Translations under genes and position numbers: made by a program
Notes under the pieces: model-generated
What the model was told of the DNA's origin: nothing
Seen by the model: the letters and a program-made list of their open reading frames with translations, nothing else
Databases searched by the model: none
DNA from: Lutibacter sp.
GTDB lineage: Bacteria > Bacteroidota > Bacteroidia > Flavobacteriales > Flavobacteriaceae
Direction: 5' to 3'
Assembly (NCBI GenBank): GCA_002733665.1
Contig: NVWM01000007.1
Span: 46,887 to 110,886, forward strand
DNA length: 64,000 nucleotides
Shown here: piece by piece, positions 1 through 8,239 of the stretch
Numbering within the stretch: position 1 is the stretch's first letter
Layout of the letters: each line of letters begins with the position of its first letter

Positions 1-657
1 TTCAGTTTTACCTTCAGCAATTAAAGTCGCAATTTCTTTTTTATATTCTTGATCAAACTTTACATAATAATTTCCAACCAATTTATCGCCTTTTAAGCCT
101 GTACTTTCTGGAGTTTCTCCGTTTCCAAAACGCTCCCAAGCCAACATACTTTTACAAATATGAATTCCACGATCATTGATAATCTGTGTTTTATAGACTT
201 TTTTTCCTGATGCTTCAATAATTTCAGCAACCGAATATCCTAATAAATTATTTCTAACATGACCTAAATGCAATGGTTTGTTAGTATTTGGCGAAGAATA
301 TTCAACCATTACTGCTTTGTTGTTAGGCGTTGATTTTACAGTCCCAAAATCTGCATCAGTATATAAAGTGTTGAAATCAGAAATAAAAGTAGCGTTAGAA
401 ATCACTAAATTTAAAAAACCTTTTACAACATTAAAATCAGTAATTTCATCAAGGTTTTCTTTTAAATATTCACCTATTTTAGTTCCTATTTCTACAGGAT
501 TTCCTTTGATAGTCCTCAGTAAAGCAAAAATTACTATTGTAGTATCTCCTTCAAAGTCTTTGCGTGTAGCTTGGAATTCAATAGTGTCAATAGCGACATC
601 ATAAATGCTTTTGATTGCTTTTTTTGCGGCGGTTTCTATCGTATTTTGAATATTCAT
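1..657 (-). CDS. argS: Arginyl-tRNA synthetase, N-terminal part (3' end outside window)
   Basis: This class I aminoacyl-tRNA synthetase charges tRNA-Arg in the cytoplasm. The minus-strand reading frame starts at an ATG at 655-657 (MNIQNTIETA) and stays open to the window edge, giving 219 residues. Family bacterial enzymes are about 550-600 residues, so more than half is missing. An N-terminal additional domain comes first, then the Rossmann core with SSPNTNKPLHLGHVRNN around residues 118-134, where HLGH is the HIGH signature. The segment KVYKTQIINDRGIHICKS follows the usual ArgRS pattern. The KMSKS region would lie off the window. It is a single gene facing away from the plus-strand cysteine-cluster gene. 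Identification is firm. Confidence 0.95.
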   Translation of the reverse strand, partial: MNIQNTIETAAKKAIKSIYDVAIDTIEFQATRKDFEGDTTIVIFALLRTIKGNPVEIGTKIGEYLKENLDEITDFNVVKGFLNLVISNATFISDFNTLYTDADFGTVKSTPNNKAVMVEYSSPNTNKPLHLGHVRNNLLGYSVAEIIEASGKKVYKTQIINDRGIHICKSMLAWERFGNGETPESTGLKGDKLVGNYYVKFDQEYKKEIATLIAEGKTE

Positions 658-773
658 TTTGTCTAAAAAAAATTGAATTGCAAATTTAAGATAAAAAGAC
701 GTCTTTGCTTAACAATAATATTATTTTAATTTGTAAACCTATAAGAAATTGATCTAAGACTATAATTGCTTTC

Positions 774-863
774 GTCATTGCGATGGAGGAACGACAGATG
801 CAATCTCCTTATTAATAGTTAGATTGCCACATTTCACTTGAAAAAGTAAAATTCGCAATGACG
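774..863. repeat. Dispersed palindromic element with terminal inverted repeat
   Basis: The 11-base ends CGTCATTGCGA (774-784) and TCGCAATGACG (853-863) are exact inverted complements. They flank an internal pair, GCAATCT at about 800 and AGATTGC at about 822. The element lies between argS and the YkgJ gene and has no reading frame. It belongs to the GTCATTGCGA...GCAATCT class of small intergenic palindromes common in flavobacteria; the class name is from memory, while the inverted repeats are visible. Confidence 0.75.
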
Positions 864-897
864 TTTTTATAATTTAGTTTTAGTAATATTGCATAAT

Positions 898-1416
898 ATG
901 AAACCTACACCTGAAGAATTACAAATACTTGCAAAAGAAACACATGCTGAAACGAAAAAATACTTTCAAAACTTAAAAAAGCGTCAACAAAAAAGATTAG
1001 ATCCATTGATGCAAGAATTGCATGAAAAGGAATTTGCAAAAACAGATTGTCTTGATTGTGGAAATTGTTGTAAAACGTCTAGCCCTATTGTTACAGAGAA
1101 AGATATTCAGCGTATTTCTAAGCACTTAAAAATGAAAGAGCGTGATTTTATTAAACATCATTTAGAAAGAGATGAAGATGATTTTTATGTGATGCAGAAA
1201 GTTCCTTGCACATTTTTGGATACTGATAATTCTTGTTTTATTTACGATGTACGACCAAAAGCATGTAGAGAATATCCTCATACTAATAGAAAGAAATTTA
1301 TTCAAATAACCGATTTAACCTTACAGAATATTGAAATATGTCCTGCAGCCTACAATATTGTTGAAGCGCTGAAGAAACGTTTGCCGTTGGTATCTAAAGA
1401 AAAAAAGAGGATATAG
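898..1416 (+). CDS. YkgJ-type cysteine cluster protein
   Basis: A 172-residue cytoplasmic protein carrying the cysteine cluster of the YkgJ (CxxCxxCC) family, thought to bind zinc or an iron-sulfur centre; the reaction is unknown. The cluster CLDCGNCC sits near residues 52-59. It is followed by VPCTFLD, SCFIYDVRPKACREYPH and EICPAAY, which give the remaining conserved cysteines. The N-terminal 50 residues are highly charged and probably helical. I start it at ATG 898; a TTG at 889 is in frame, but the ATG gives the usual MKPTPEEL beginning. It stands alone between argS and namZ and ends about 10 bases from the convergent namZ stop. Confidence 0.85.
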   Translation: MKPTPEELQILAKETHAETKKYFQNLKKRQQKRLDPLMQELHEKEFAKTDCLDCGNCCKTSSPIVTEKDIQRISKHLKMKERDFIKHHLERDEDDFYVMQKVPCTFLDTDNSCFIYDVRPKACREYPHTNRKKFIQITDLTLQNIEICPAAYNIVEALKKRLPLVSKEKKRI

Positions 1417-1426
1417 TAGGCGTATT

Positions 1427-2740
1427 TTAATCATATATCAAATACTTTTCTCGTATTTTCTTAAAAACATCCAAATCTGATTCCCAAGATTTTCTAATTT
1501 CTTCTTCAGAAAGACCTTGTTCTATTTGTTGTTGTAATTTTTTAGTTCCTGCCAATTTGGTGAAGAAAGAATTGAAAAGAGTCGCTTTATATGGATAGCC
1601 TTGAGCATTTTTAAAACTAGTATAATCTTTATTAAATGTAAGTAACCAACTTAAATCAATAGTACTTAAACGTTTATTTTCTGTTAAATCATAACCATAA
1701 CAAACTCTATCTTGGTTTTTAGGGAATTTGCTACCAAAATTTGGTTTTGGTGTAAACGAGAAATTGTCTTTTTTACTGAATAGAGGCGAACCGACAATTT
1801 GAAATTGCAACTCAGTTCCACGGCCAACAGAAACATTAGTTCCTTCAAAGAAACACAAACTCGGATATAAATTTATAGAGGTATCATTTGGTAAATTAGG
1901 TGAAGGTTTAATAGTCAAATGAACTTTAGAATCGTGTTTGTAATTTTTTAATGGAATGACCGTCAAATCACATTTTAAATTATTTTCAAGCCAATTCTCA
2001 CCATTTATCATCTGAGCATATTCCCCAATTGTCATTCCGTAAACAACAGGAACTGGATGCATTCCAACAAAACTTTTGTGCTCAATTTCTAACATTGGCC
2101 CATCAATATAATGTCCGTTCGGATTCGGTCTATCCAATACAATTACAGGAATATTTGCCTCTGCACAGGCTTCCATCACATAATGTAATGTAGAAATATA
2201 AGTGTAAAATCGTACTCCAACATCTTGAATGTCAAATACAACAGTATCAACGCCTTCTAATTGTTCTTGTGTAGGTTTTTTGTTTTTTCCATATAGCGAA
2301 ACAATCTCTAAACCAGTTTTAACATCTCTACCATCAGTAACTTTCTCTCCAGCATCTGCATCTCCTCTAAATCCATGTTCTGGAGAAAAAACTTTCTTAA
2401 TTTTGATGTTATAGTTTGCATTTAAATAATCAACCAAATGATATTGAGTCATTGCAGATCCCATTGTACTATTGTCAACTCTTCTACGTTCTAAAACATT
2501 GATAACTGAAGTTTGATTGGCAACGATAGCAATGTTTTTGTTTTTGATAAAAGGAATATATTCCGAAATTCTATCAGCACCAACAATAATAATTGGTTGT
2601 TCTAATTGTATTTCCTTTGAAATTGTATCATTTTTATTTTCTGATGATTTTGAAGTCTGTTTATTAGCACAAGAAATCAAGAGTAAAAGCATCAGTATAA
2701 CCGAAAAGAAATATGTATTTTTGAATCGAAATAGGATCAT
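1427..2740 (-). CDS. namZ: Exo-beta-N-acetylmuramidase NamZ (DUF1343), lipoprotein
   Basis: Predicted exo-beta-N-acetylmuramidase of glycoside hydrolase family GH171 (formerly DUF1343). It would release MurNAc from peptidoglycan fragments during cell-wall recycling. The 437-residue product begins with a hydrophobic signal ending in the lipobox LLISC (cysteine 25), so it is likely a periplasm- or surface-exposed lipoprotein. Family blocks include IAIVANQTS, FSPEHGFRGDADAGE, VFDIQDVGVRFYTYIST, VLDRPNPNG and LNPDTSI-like PNLPNDTSINLYPSLCFFEGTNVSVGRGT. Length is normal for the family. Its ATG is only 8 bases from the divergent TTG of the ABC permease. Family assignment is firm; activity is by homology. 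Confidence 0.88.
   Translation of the reverse strand: MILFRFKNTYFFSVILMLLLLISCANKQTSKSSENKNDTISKEIQLEQPIIIVGADRISEYIPFIKNKNIAIVANQTSVINVLERRRVDNSTMGSAMTQYHLVDYLNANYNIKIKKVFSPEHGFRGDADAGEKVTDGRDVKTGLEIVSLYGKNKKPTQEQLEGVDTVVFDIQDVGVRFYTYISTLHYVMEACAEANIPVIVLDRPNPNGHYIDGPMLEIEHKSFVGMHPVPVVYGMTIGEYAQMINGENWLENNLKCDLTVIPLKNYKHDSKVHLTIKPSPNLPNDTSINLYPSLCFFEGTNVSVGRGTELQFQIVGSPLFSKKDNFSFTPKPNFGSKFPKNQDRVCYGYDLTENKRLSTIDLSWLLTFNKDYTSFKNAQGYPYKATLFNSFFTKLAGTKKLQQQIEQGLSEEEIRKSWESDLDVFKKIREKYLIYD
2716..2723 (+). promoter_or_regulatory. Promoter -7 element TATTTTTG for the ABC permease
   Basis: TATTTTTG matches the Bacteroidota consensus TAnnTTTG, 25 bases before the TTG start at 2749. It lies inside the first codons of divergent namZ, so the two genes share almost no spacer. 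Confidence 0.55.
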
Positions 2741-2748
2741 TATAGAAT

Positions 2749-3984
2749 TTGAATTACGAATTATTTATAGCAAAGCGAATTATTGCTGCCAAAGAGCATA
2801 AAGGTAGTATATCTTCACCGATTATAAAAATTGCAATTGTAGCAATAGCACTTGGAATTATTATAATGATGATTGCTATTGCTACAAGTGTAGGTTTACA
2901 AGAAAAGATACGTGATAAAATATCAGGATTTAATGGTCATATACAATTGACAAATTTTGATACTAACAATTCTGAAATTACACTAACTCCAATCTCTACA
3001 GAGCAAGATTTTTATCCAAATTTTATTTCGGTTGAGGGTGTTAAAAAAGTACAAGTTTATGCAACCAAAGCAGGAATTATAAGAACTAAAAAAAACTGGG
3101 AAGGAGTTGTAATGAAAGGTGTTGGAGTAGATTATGACTGGACATTTTTTAAAGATTATTTGGTTGAAGGTAGGCTACCGTCATATTCAGAAAAGCGTAG
3201 TTTAGAGGTGTTATTATCACAGCATATTGCTGATAGAATGCAATTTAAAGTTGGAGATGAATTTAATACATTATTTTTAAAAGAAGACGCGAACAAACTT
3301 CCAAGTATTCGTGTTTTTAAATTAGTCGGAATTTATAATTCTGGATTTCAAGACTTTGATGAAAGCATAATGATTGGAGACATAAAGCAAATTCAAAGAT
3401 TAAATAAATGGAAAGAAAACGAAGTTGGAGGATTTGAAATTTATATTGAAGATTTTGATAAAATAGAAGAAAAAGGAGACCTTATTTATACTGAAATTCC
3501 ACCAAACATTAATGCTCAAACTATTACAAATAAGTTTCCAGGAATATTTGAATGGATAAAATTATTTGACACTAACACGCTGATAATCATTATTATAATG
3601 ATATTGGTTGCTGGAATAAATATGATTACAGCATTGTTGGTTTTGATACTTGAACGTACTCAAATGATTGGAATCTTAAAAGCGCTTGGAAGTAATAATT
3701 GGAGTGTACGAAAACTATTTTTATACAATGCTTCACATATTATTTTTAGAGGACTTTTTTGGGGAAATTTAATTGGATTATCTATACTTTTTATTCAGCA
3801 CTACTTTGGTGTAATCACCTTAAATCCAGAAACATATTATGTTGATGTTGCTCCAGTTTCAATAACTTTTGGAATGATTATTTTGTTGAACATTGGGACA
3901 CTTCTTTTATGTTTAATAATGCTCATTATTCCTTCTTGGATTATTACAAAAATAAGTCCTGTAAAAGCCATAAAATTTGAGTAA
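2749..3984 (+). CDS. ABC transporter permease, FtsX/LolE-like
   Basis: Inner-membrane permease of the MacB/LolCE/FtsX type, 411 residues. The N-terminal transmembrane helix is at about residues 24-48. A MacB-like periplasmic domain follows to about 265, then three C-terminal helices at about 277-300, 325-350 and 372-400. The segment ERTQMIGILKALGS is the typical FtsX coupling region. The gene starts at TTG (MNYELFIAKRI), which matches how flavobacterial homologues begin; no in-frame ATG occurs before residue 40. No ATPase gene is adjacent, so the partner must be encoded elsewhere. Lipoprotein release (Lol-type) is the most likely role but is inferred only from family resemblance. Confidence 0.85.
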   Translation: MNYELFIAKRIIAAKEHKGSISSPIIKIAIVAIALGIIIMMIAIATSVGLQEKIRDKISGFNGHIQLTNFDTNNSEITLTPISTEQDFYPNFISVEGVKKVQVYATKAGIIRTKKNWEGVVMKGVGVDYDWTFFKDYLVEGRLPSYSEKRSLEVLLSQHIADRMQFKVGDEFNTLFLKEDANKLPSIRVFKLVGIYNSGFQDFDESIMIGDIKQIQRLNKWKENEVGGFEIYIEDFDKIEEKGDLIYTEIPPNINAQTITNKFPGIFEWIKLFDTNTLIIIIIMILVAGINMITALLVLILERTQMIGILKALGSNNWSVRKLFLYNASHIIFRGLFWGNLIGLSILFIQHYFGVITLNPETYYVDVAPVSITFGMIILLNIGTLLLCLIMLIIPSWIITKISPVKAIKFE

Positions 3985-3989
3985 ATTTG
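3982..3989 (+). promoter_or_regulatory. Promoter -7 element TAAATTTG for cysM
   Basis: TAAATTTG fits TAnnTTTG and ends 17 bases before the cysM ATG at 4007. It overlaps the stop codon of the ABC permease. Confidence 0.6.
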
Positions 3990-4006
3990 CTTTTTAATTT
4001 TTATTG

Positions 4007-4987
4007 ATGGAATACGCGAAAAATATATTGGAGACTATAGGAAATACACCTTTAGTCAAATTAAATAAAATAGTTGAAGAGATTGATGCATTGGTTTTAG
4101 CCAAAGTAGAAACATTTAATCCAGGAAATTCTGCTAAAGATAGAATGGCAGTTAAAATGGTTGAAGACGCTGAAGCAGATGGACGCTTAAAACCTGGAGG
4201 AACTATCATTGAAGGAACTTCTGGAAACACAGGAATGGGGTTGGCGATTGTTGCCATAATCAAAGGCTATAAATGTATTTTTGTAATGGCAGATAAGCAA
4301 TCAAAAGAAAAGGTTGATATTATGCGTGCAGTTGGAGCAGAAGTTGTTGTTTGTCCAACAGATGTTGAACCAACGGATCCACGTTCTTATTATTCGGTTT
4401 CAAAAAGATTGGCAGCAGAAACGCCAAATTCTTGGTATGTAAATCAATATGACAACCCATCAAATGCATTAGCTCACTATGAGCAAACAGGCCCAGAAAT
4501 TTGGAAGCAAACAGATGGTAAAATCACACATTTTGTTGTTGGTGTAGGTACTGGAGGAACTGTTAGTGGAATAGGAAAGTACCTTAAAGAGCAAAATCCG
4601 GATATAAAAGTTTGGGGAATTGATACATATGGTTCGGTGTTTAAAAAATACCATGAAACAGGTATTTTTGACGAAAACGAAATATATCCATACATCACAG
4701 AAGGAATTGGTGAAGATATTTTGCCAAAAAATGTTGATTTTTCTATTATTGATGGTTTTACTAAAGTAACTGATAAAGATGCTGCAGTTTATACACAGAA
4801 AATAGCGAAAGAAGAAGGAATATTTGTTGGTAATTCTGCAGGATCTGCTGTGAAAGGATTACTTCAGTTAAAAGAACATTTCTCGAAAGATGATGTTGTG
4901 GTTGTACTTTTTCACGATCATGGAAGTCGCTACATTGGGAAAATGTTTAATGATGATTGGATGCGTGAGAATAACTTTATTGATTGA
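4007..4987 (+). CDS. cysM: Cysteine synthase (PLP-dependent, CysM type)
   Basis: O-acetylserine (or O-phosphoserine-type) sulfhydrylase of the beta-family PLP enzymes, making cysteine in the cytoplasm. The product has 326 residues. The PLP lysine is in NPGNSAKDRM (about residues 37-46), the substrate loop is EGTSGNTGMGLA (about 69-80), and the phosphate-binding glycine loop is VGVGTGGTVSGIG (about 179-191). C-terminal FVGNSAGSAV is also typical. I use ATG 4007 rather than the overlapping TTG 4004. Members of this clade are sometimes labelled cystathionine beta-synthase-like, but no CBS domain is present. The 3' end overlaps the convergent redoxin gene by 11 bases. Confidence 0.9.
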   Translation: MEYAKNILETIGNTPLVKLNKIVEEIDALVLAKVETFNPGNSAKDRMAVKMVEDAEADGRLKPGGTIIEGTSGNTGMGLAIVAIIKGYKCIFVMADKQSKEKVDIMRAVGAEVVVCPTDVEPTDPRSYYSVSKRLAAETPNSWYVNQYDNPSNALAHYEQTGPEIWKQTDGKITHFVVGVGTGGTVSGIGKYLKEQNPDIKVWGIDTYGSVFKKYHETGIFDENEIYPYITEGIGEDILPKNVDFSIIDGFTKVTDKDAAVYTQKIAKEEGIFVGNSAGSAVKGLLQLKEHFSKDDVVVVLFHDHGSRYIGKMFNDDWMRENNFID

Positions 4988-5834
4988 TTTTTGTATCTAT
5001 AATATTTAAAAACACTTTTGGTTCAGGTCTTACACGATAATTATCGGTAAGGTCTGCAAAGATTATTTTTCCTTTTGTATCAGTAATTATAACTGTTGGT
5101 AAAACGGTATCAGTTTCAAAACCTAAAACTTGAAATCCTGCAGGAATTCCAGCATTGTGAAAGATGCCTAATTTTTTTGCAGCCGAACTTTCTACATCTT
5201 TTAAAAAATGAAAAGGAACTTTATGCTTGTTTGCAAGTGATTCCGTATAATTATGAGGCTGAGGGCTGATTAACACCATTTCTACATTTCGTTTTTCAAG
5301 TTCTTTGTATTCTTGTACAACTTCTTTTATCTGTGCCATACACAACGGACACCAATTTCCGCGATAGAATATAAAGATTGTGATTTTTCCATGGAAACTA
5401 TTAGATAAAATCTTTTCTTCTTTAGTGTTTTCTAATTCAAAGAGAGGAAGATTATTTCCGGCTTTTAAGATAGTTTTATTCCGATTCTCAAAAACAGAAT
5501 ACCATTTAATATAACTTATCCATCCAATAATTAAGAAAACACCTAGAATTGTATCACTTATTTGATAAGGTTCATTTTGATAAATTCCAAATAAACTTAT
5601 CAGTAGACCAAAAACAATAGTAAAGCCATATCCTTTTAGTGTTGAAGAAGTCCTTGCTCTCTGTTTTATGAATAATCCTGCAAAAAAAACAATTACAGTT
5701 ATTGAAGCAATGAACTCTCCAAGAAAAAAGTATGAAAAACCATTTTGGAAACTATGAATAGCACTTAGTATAAAAACAAAAATAGCAAAAGCCGGATAGA
5801 GGGAAATAAAAAGTGACTTTAATATATTTTTCAT
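4977..5834 (-). CDS. Membrane-anchored redoxin (AhpC/TSA family)
   Basis: A 285-residue protein in two parts. Residues 1-115 contain four hydrophobic helices separated by short loops. Residues 120-285 form a thioredoxin-fold AhpC/TSA domain with FYRGNWCPLCMAQ, in which WCPLC provides a CxxC-like redox pair (C169 and C172 approximately). The segment ISPQPHNYTESLANKHKVPFHFL resembles peroxiredoxin-like proteins of the PRX_AhpE/thiol oxidoreductase type. It likely reduces peroxides or disulfides near the membrane; topology and substrate are inferred. It overlaps cysM tail to tail. A terminator-like hairpin lies just upstream of its start. Confidence 0.8.
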   Translation of the reverse strand: MKNILKSLFISLYPAFAIFVFILSAIHSFQNGFSYFFLGEFIASITVIVFFAGLFIKQRARTSSTLKGYGFTIVFGLLISLFGIYQNEPYQISDTILGVFLIIGWISYIKWYSVFENRNKTILKAGNNLPLFELENTKEEKILSNSFHGKITIFIFYRGNWCPLCMAQIKEVVQEYKELEKRNVEMVLISPQPHNYTESLANKHKVPFHFLKDVESSAAKKLGIFHNAGIPAGFQVLGFETDTVLPTVIITDTKGKIIFADLTDNYRVRPEPKVFLNIIDTKINQ

Positions 5835-5877
5835 AATTGTAATATGTATTTGTAAAAATACTTGTTTTAATATAAAT

Positions 5878-5910
5878 AAAAAAGCGTCCCGAATCTCGGA
5901 ACGCTTTAAA
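5878..5910 (-). terminator. Rho-independent terminator on the minus strand
   Basis: The stem AAAGCGTCCCGA / TCGGAACGCTTT (5881-5907, one mismatch) has a run of Ts on the minus-strand side only. It therefore ends a minus-strand transcript arriving from about 5910-6112, where no convincing gene lies. lipA ends about 205 bases further upstream. Confidence 0.65.
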
Positions 5911-6068
5911 CTAACTAATTCAAATTTTATTTTATGAAAACAAAGCCTATTAACTCTTTGTTAATTGACTATATTCAAATGTTATGCCAAAAAACTAGTT
6001 GTAGTGTTAAGAAATTGTTAATTGAAAAGAATTACTCGATTTTTAAAATCGAGGTTTCCATTGAAATT

Positions 6069-6093
6069 GTCATTCTCGCGAAAGCGGGAATCC
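6069..6093. repeat. Short REP-like hairpin (GTCATTC...GGGAATCC)
   Basis: ATTCTCGC and GCGGGAAT pair around a GAAA loop (6072-6091). The surrounding GTCATTCYCGCGAAAGCGGGAATCC type sequence recurs in the opposite sense at 58003-58030. It is a small dispersed repeat in the gap downstream of lipA. Confidence 0.65.
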
Positions 6094-6112
6094 AAGTAAA
6101 ATGTTTTTTTAC

Positions 6113-6976
6113 TTACAATATATGTTTGTGTGCTTTATAAGAAGAACGCACCAAAGCACCACTTTCTACATGTCTAAAGCCCATTTTCAAACCTATTTCT
6201 TCGTATTTTTTAAATTGCTCTGGAGTTATAAACTCTTTTACTGGAAGATGTTTTTTACTTGGCTGTAAATATTGACCAATAGTTACAACATCAACATTAA
6301 CATCTGCTAGATCTTGCATTGTTTGGATAACTTCTTCTTCAGTTTCACCTAAACCAAGCATAATTCCCGATTTAGTTCTATGTGCACCATTATCTTTTAA
6401 GTATTTTAAAACACCCAAACTACGATCATATTTCGCCTGAATACGCACTTCGCGCGTTAATCTTCTTACTGTTTCTACGTTATGAGAAATAACTTCAGGA
6501 GCCACTTCAAGAATTCTATCAATATTCCTGTGCATTAATTGAAAATCAGGAATTAAAGTTTCTAGTGTTGTTTTTGGATTTGCTCTTCTGATGGCTTTAA
6601 TAGTTTCTGCCCAAATAATTGAGCCTCCATCTTTCAAGTCATCTCTATCTACTGAAGTGATTACAGCATGTTTAATTCCCATTATTTTGATAGAACGAGC
6701 TACTTTCTCAGGTTCTTCCCATTCTACAGTGTCAGGTCTTCCGGTTTTTACACCACAAAAACCACAAGAACGCGTACAGATATTCCCTAAAATCATAAAC
6801 GTTGCAGTTCCTTCGCTCCAACATTCACCCATATTTGGACAACTTCCGCTTGTACAAATAGTGTGCAAGTCATATTTCTCAACAACTTTACGTAGTTCCG
6901 TATATTTTTTTCCGGTTGGAAGTTTTACACGCAACCATTTTGGTTTTTTAACTCTAGCGGTAGTTTCTTCTATCAT
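6113..6976 (-). CDS. lipA: Lipoyl synthase
   Basis: Radical SAM enzyme that inserts two sulfur atoms into octanoyl chains on the E2 and H-protein subunits, in the cytoplasm. The 287-residue product shows both iron-sulfur clusters: the auxiliary-cluster motif CTSGSCPNMGEC (about residues 40-51) and the radical SAM triad CTRSCGFC (about 67-74). TSVDRDDLKDGG, VISHNVETVRRLTREVR and RSSYKAH near the C-terminus (the RSSY motif) complete the signature. Length is normal. The reading frame starts at ATG 6976, with a TAAATTTG promoter element 44-51 bases upstream. No lipB is adjacent. Identification is firm. Confidence 0.96.
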   Translation of the reverse strand: MIEETTARVKKPKWLRVKLPTGKKYTELRKVVEKYDLHTICTSGSCPNMGECWSEGTATFMILGNICTRSCGFCGVKTGRPDTVEWEEPEKVARSIKIMGIKHAVITSVDRDDLKDGGSIIWAETIKAIRRANPKTTLETLIPDFQLMHRNIDRILEVAPEVISHNVETVRRLTREVRIQAKYDRSLGVLKYLKDNGAHRTKSGIMLGLGETEEEVIQTMQDLADVNVDVVTIGQYLQPSKKHLPVKEFITPEQFKKYEEIGLKMGFRHVESGALVRSSYKAHKHIL

Positions 6977-7019
6977 AATTATTAATTGTCACTTCGACCT
7001 TAGTCGATAAGTTTGACTG

Positions 7020-7027
7020 CAAATTTA
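7020..7027 (-). promoter_or_regulatory. Promoter -7 element TAAATTTG for lipA
   Basis: TAAATTTG on the minus strand overlaps the stop codon of the Nramp-like gene. The resulting leader contains a small TCGAC/GTCGA hairpin at 6994-7007 that resembles the dispersed palindromes. Confidence 0.6.
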
Positions 7028-8239
7028 CAAATTCATTAAATACCAAGCACTAAATCCGATTAAGAAAAATATGCCTAAATAACTGAGTATTTTCATTCCT
7101 GTTGATGGTCGCCATTCTTTAGGAGTATTTTTTCCGGATATTAGCACAAAATTAATAATAGCATAGAATGGTGCAGTAAGGAAAGATAAAATAGTTGCGA
7201 TTTTTATTAATGTTCCCATTTCTGATAAGAAAAACTTGAGAATTAATATAGTTCCGATGGCTAAAAAGAAAATCCAAAACCAATACATTTTTTTTGCAAC
7301 TTTATTTGAGAGTAATTCTACTGTTCTAGTCATTGCTCTTGGTGAAGCGTCTAGCGTTGTTAGTGTTGTACTAAACATCGTTGTAAATGCTGCAATACCA
7401 ATAAAAACATACATAGATTCACCAATAGTATCTGTGTATAAACTTATAAGTTGTTGTGAAAATTTCCCAGCACTTCCGCTAAAATCTTCTCCAGATTGAT
7501 ACATTACAATTGTGCCAAGCGTTAGAAAACAAAACCCTAAAAATAGCGTGATTATATAACCAACATTAAAGTCAAAAATACTTTTTTTGGTATTAAATTC
7601 CTTATTCTCTTTTTGTTTTTCTATCGCCCAAAGAGATTGCCAAATCGACACATCAAGAGGAGCAGGCATCCAACCTAAAAAAGCAATCAGAAAACCAATT
7701 TCAAGTGTTTCTTTTGGTAAAATTTGCGTAAATGTGAATGTGTTTGTTGTATTTAAAGTAGCAACAAGCACTGAAGCTATAGTTGTAATAGTTAACGTTA
7801 CTATGATGATTTTCATCAAGTTATCTAAAAAATGATAACGACCTCTCAATAAAATTATCAAACCAACAATTGTAATGATAATACTCCAAGTTATAGGGTC
7901 GTTTGTAAAGCCAAATAAACTAATTGCCAGTCCTGCAGTTACGATAGTTACGGCTGCTTGAATTGTAAACATCGTCGCGAGATTCAATAAAAAATAAGTA
8001 ATTAGAACTCCTTTTCCGAGTTTGTGATAACCATCCAATAAACTTTCTCCCGTCGCTGTTGCATAACGCGGACCATATTGAAAGAATGGATATTTGAATA
8101 AGTGTATTAAAACGAGCGCCCAAAGCAAGCCAAATCCGAAGTCTGCACCTGCACGTGTAGATTGTACTAAATGAGAAACTCCAATCGCAGCACCAGCAAA
8201 CAATAATCCAGGGCCTAGTGATTTGAGCTGTTTTATCAT
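7025..8239 (-). CDS. Divergent Nramp-family transporter
   Basis: Polytopic inner-membrane protein of 404 residues with about 11 hydrophobic segments and Nramp-like order. The first helix begins GPGLLFAG as in Nramp. Where canonical members have the metal-binding DPGN, this protein reads GVSH (about residues 20-23). The helix 6 region reads GWMPAPLDVSIWQS instead of a MPHN-type motif. It may therefore move something other than Mn2+/Fe2+, or bind metal differently. The start overlaps the stop of the ECF sigma gene by four bases (ATGA type), so the two are translationally coupled. Family level is well supported; substrate is unknown. Confidence 0.8.
   Translation of the reverse strand: MIKQLKSLGPGLLFAGAAIGVSHLVQSTRAGADFGFGLLWALVLIHLFKYPFFQYGPRYATATGESLLDGYHKLGKGVLITYFLLNLATMFTIQAAVTIVTAGLAISLFGFTNDPITWSIIITIVGLIILLRGRYHFLDNLMKIIIVTLTITTIASVLVATLNTTNTFTFTQILPKETLEIGFLIAFLGWMPAPLDVSIWQSLWAIEKQKENKEFNTKKSIFDFNVGYIITLFLGFCFLTLGTIVMYQSGEDFSGSAGKFSQQLISLYTDTIGESMYVFIGIAAFTTMFSTTLTTLDASPRAMTRTVELLSNKVAKKMYWFWIFFLAIGTILILKFFLSEMGTLIKIATILSFLTAPFYAIINFVLISGKNTPKEWRPSTGMKILSYLGIFFLIGFSAWYLMNL

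Noticed and set aside
278..604. Plus-strand reading frame of 108 codons
   Set aside because: It is antisense to argS, whose minus-strand frame carries clear synthetase motifs.
5934..6140. Plus-strand reading frame of 68 codons
   Set aside because: It runs through a REP-like hairpin and into the end of lipA on the other strand, has no domain and no promoter, and looks like chance.
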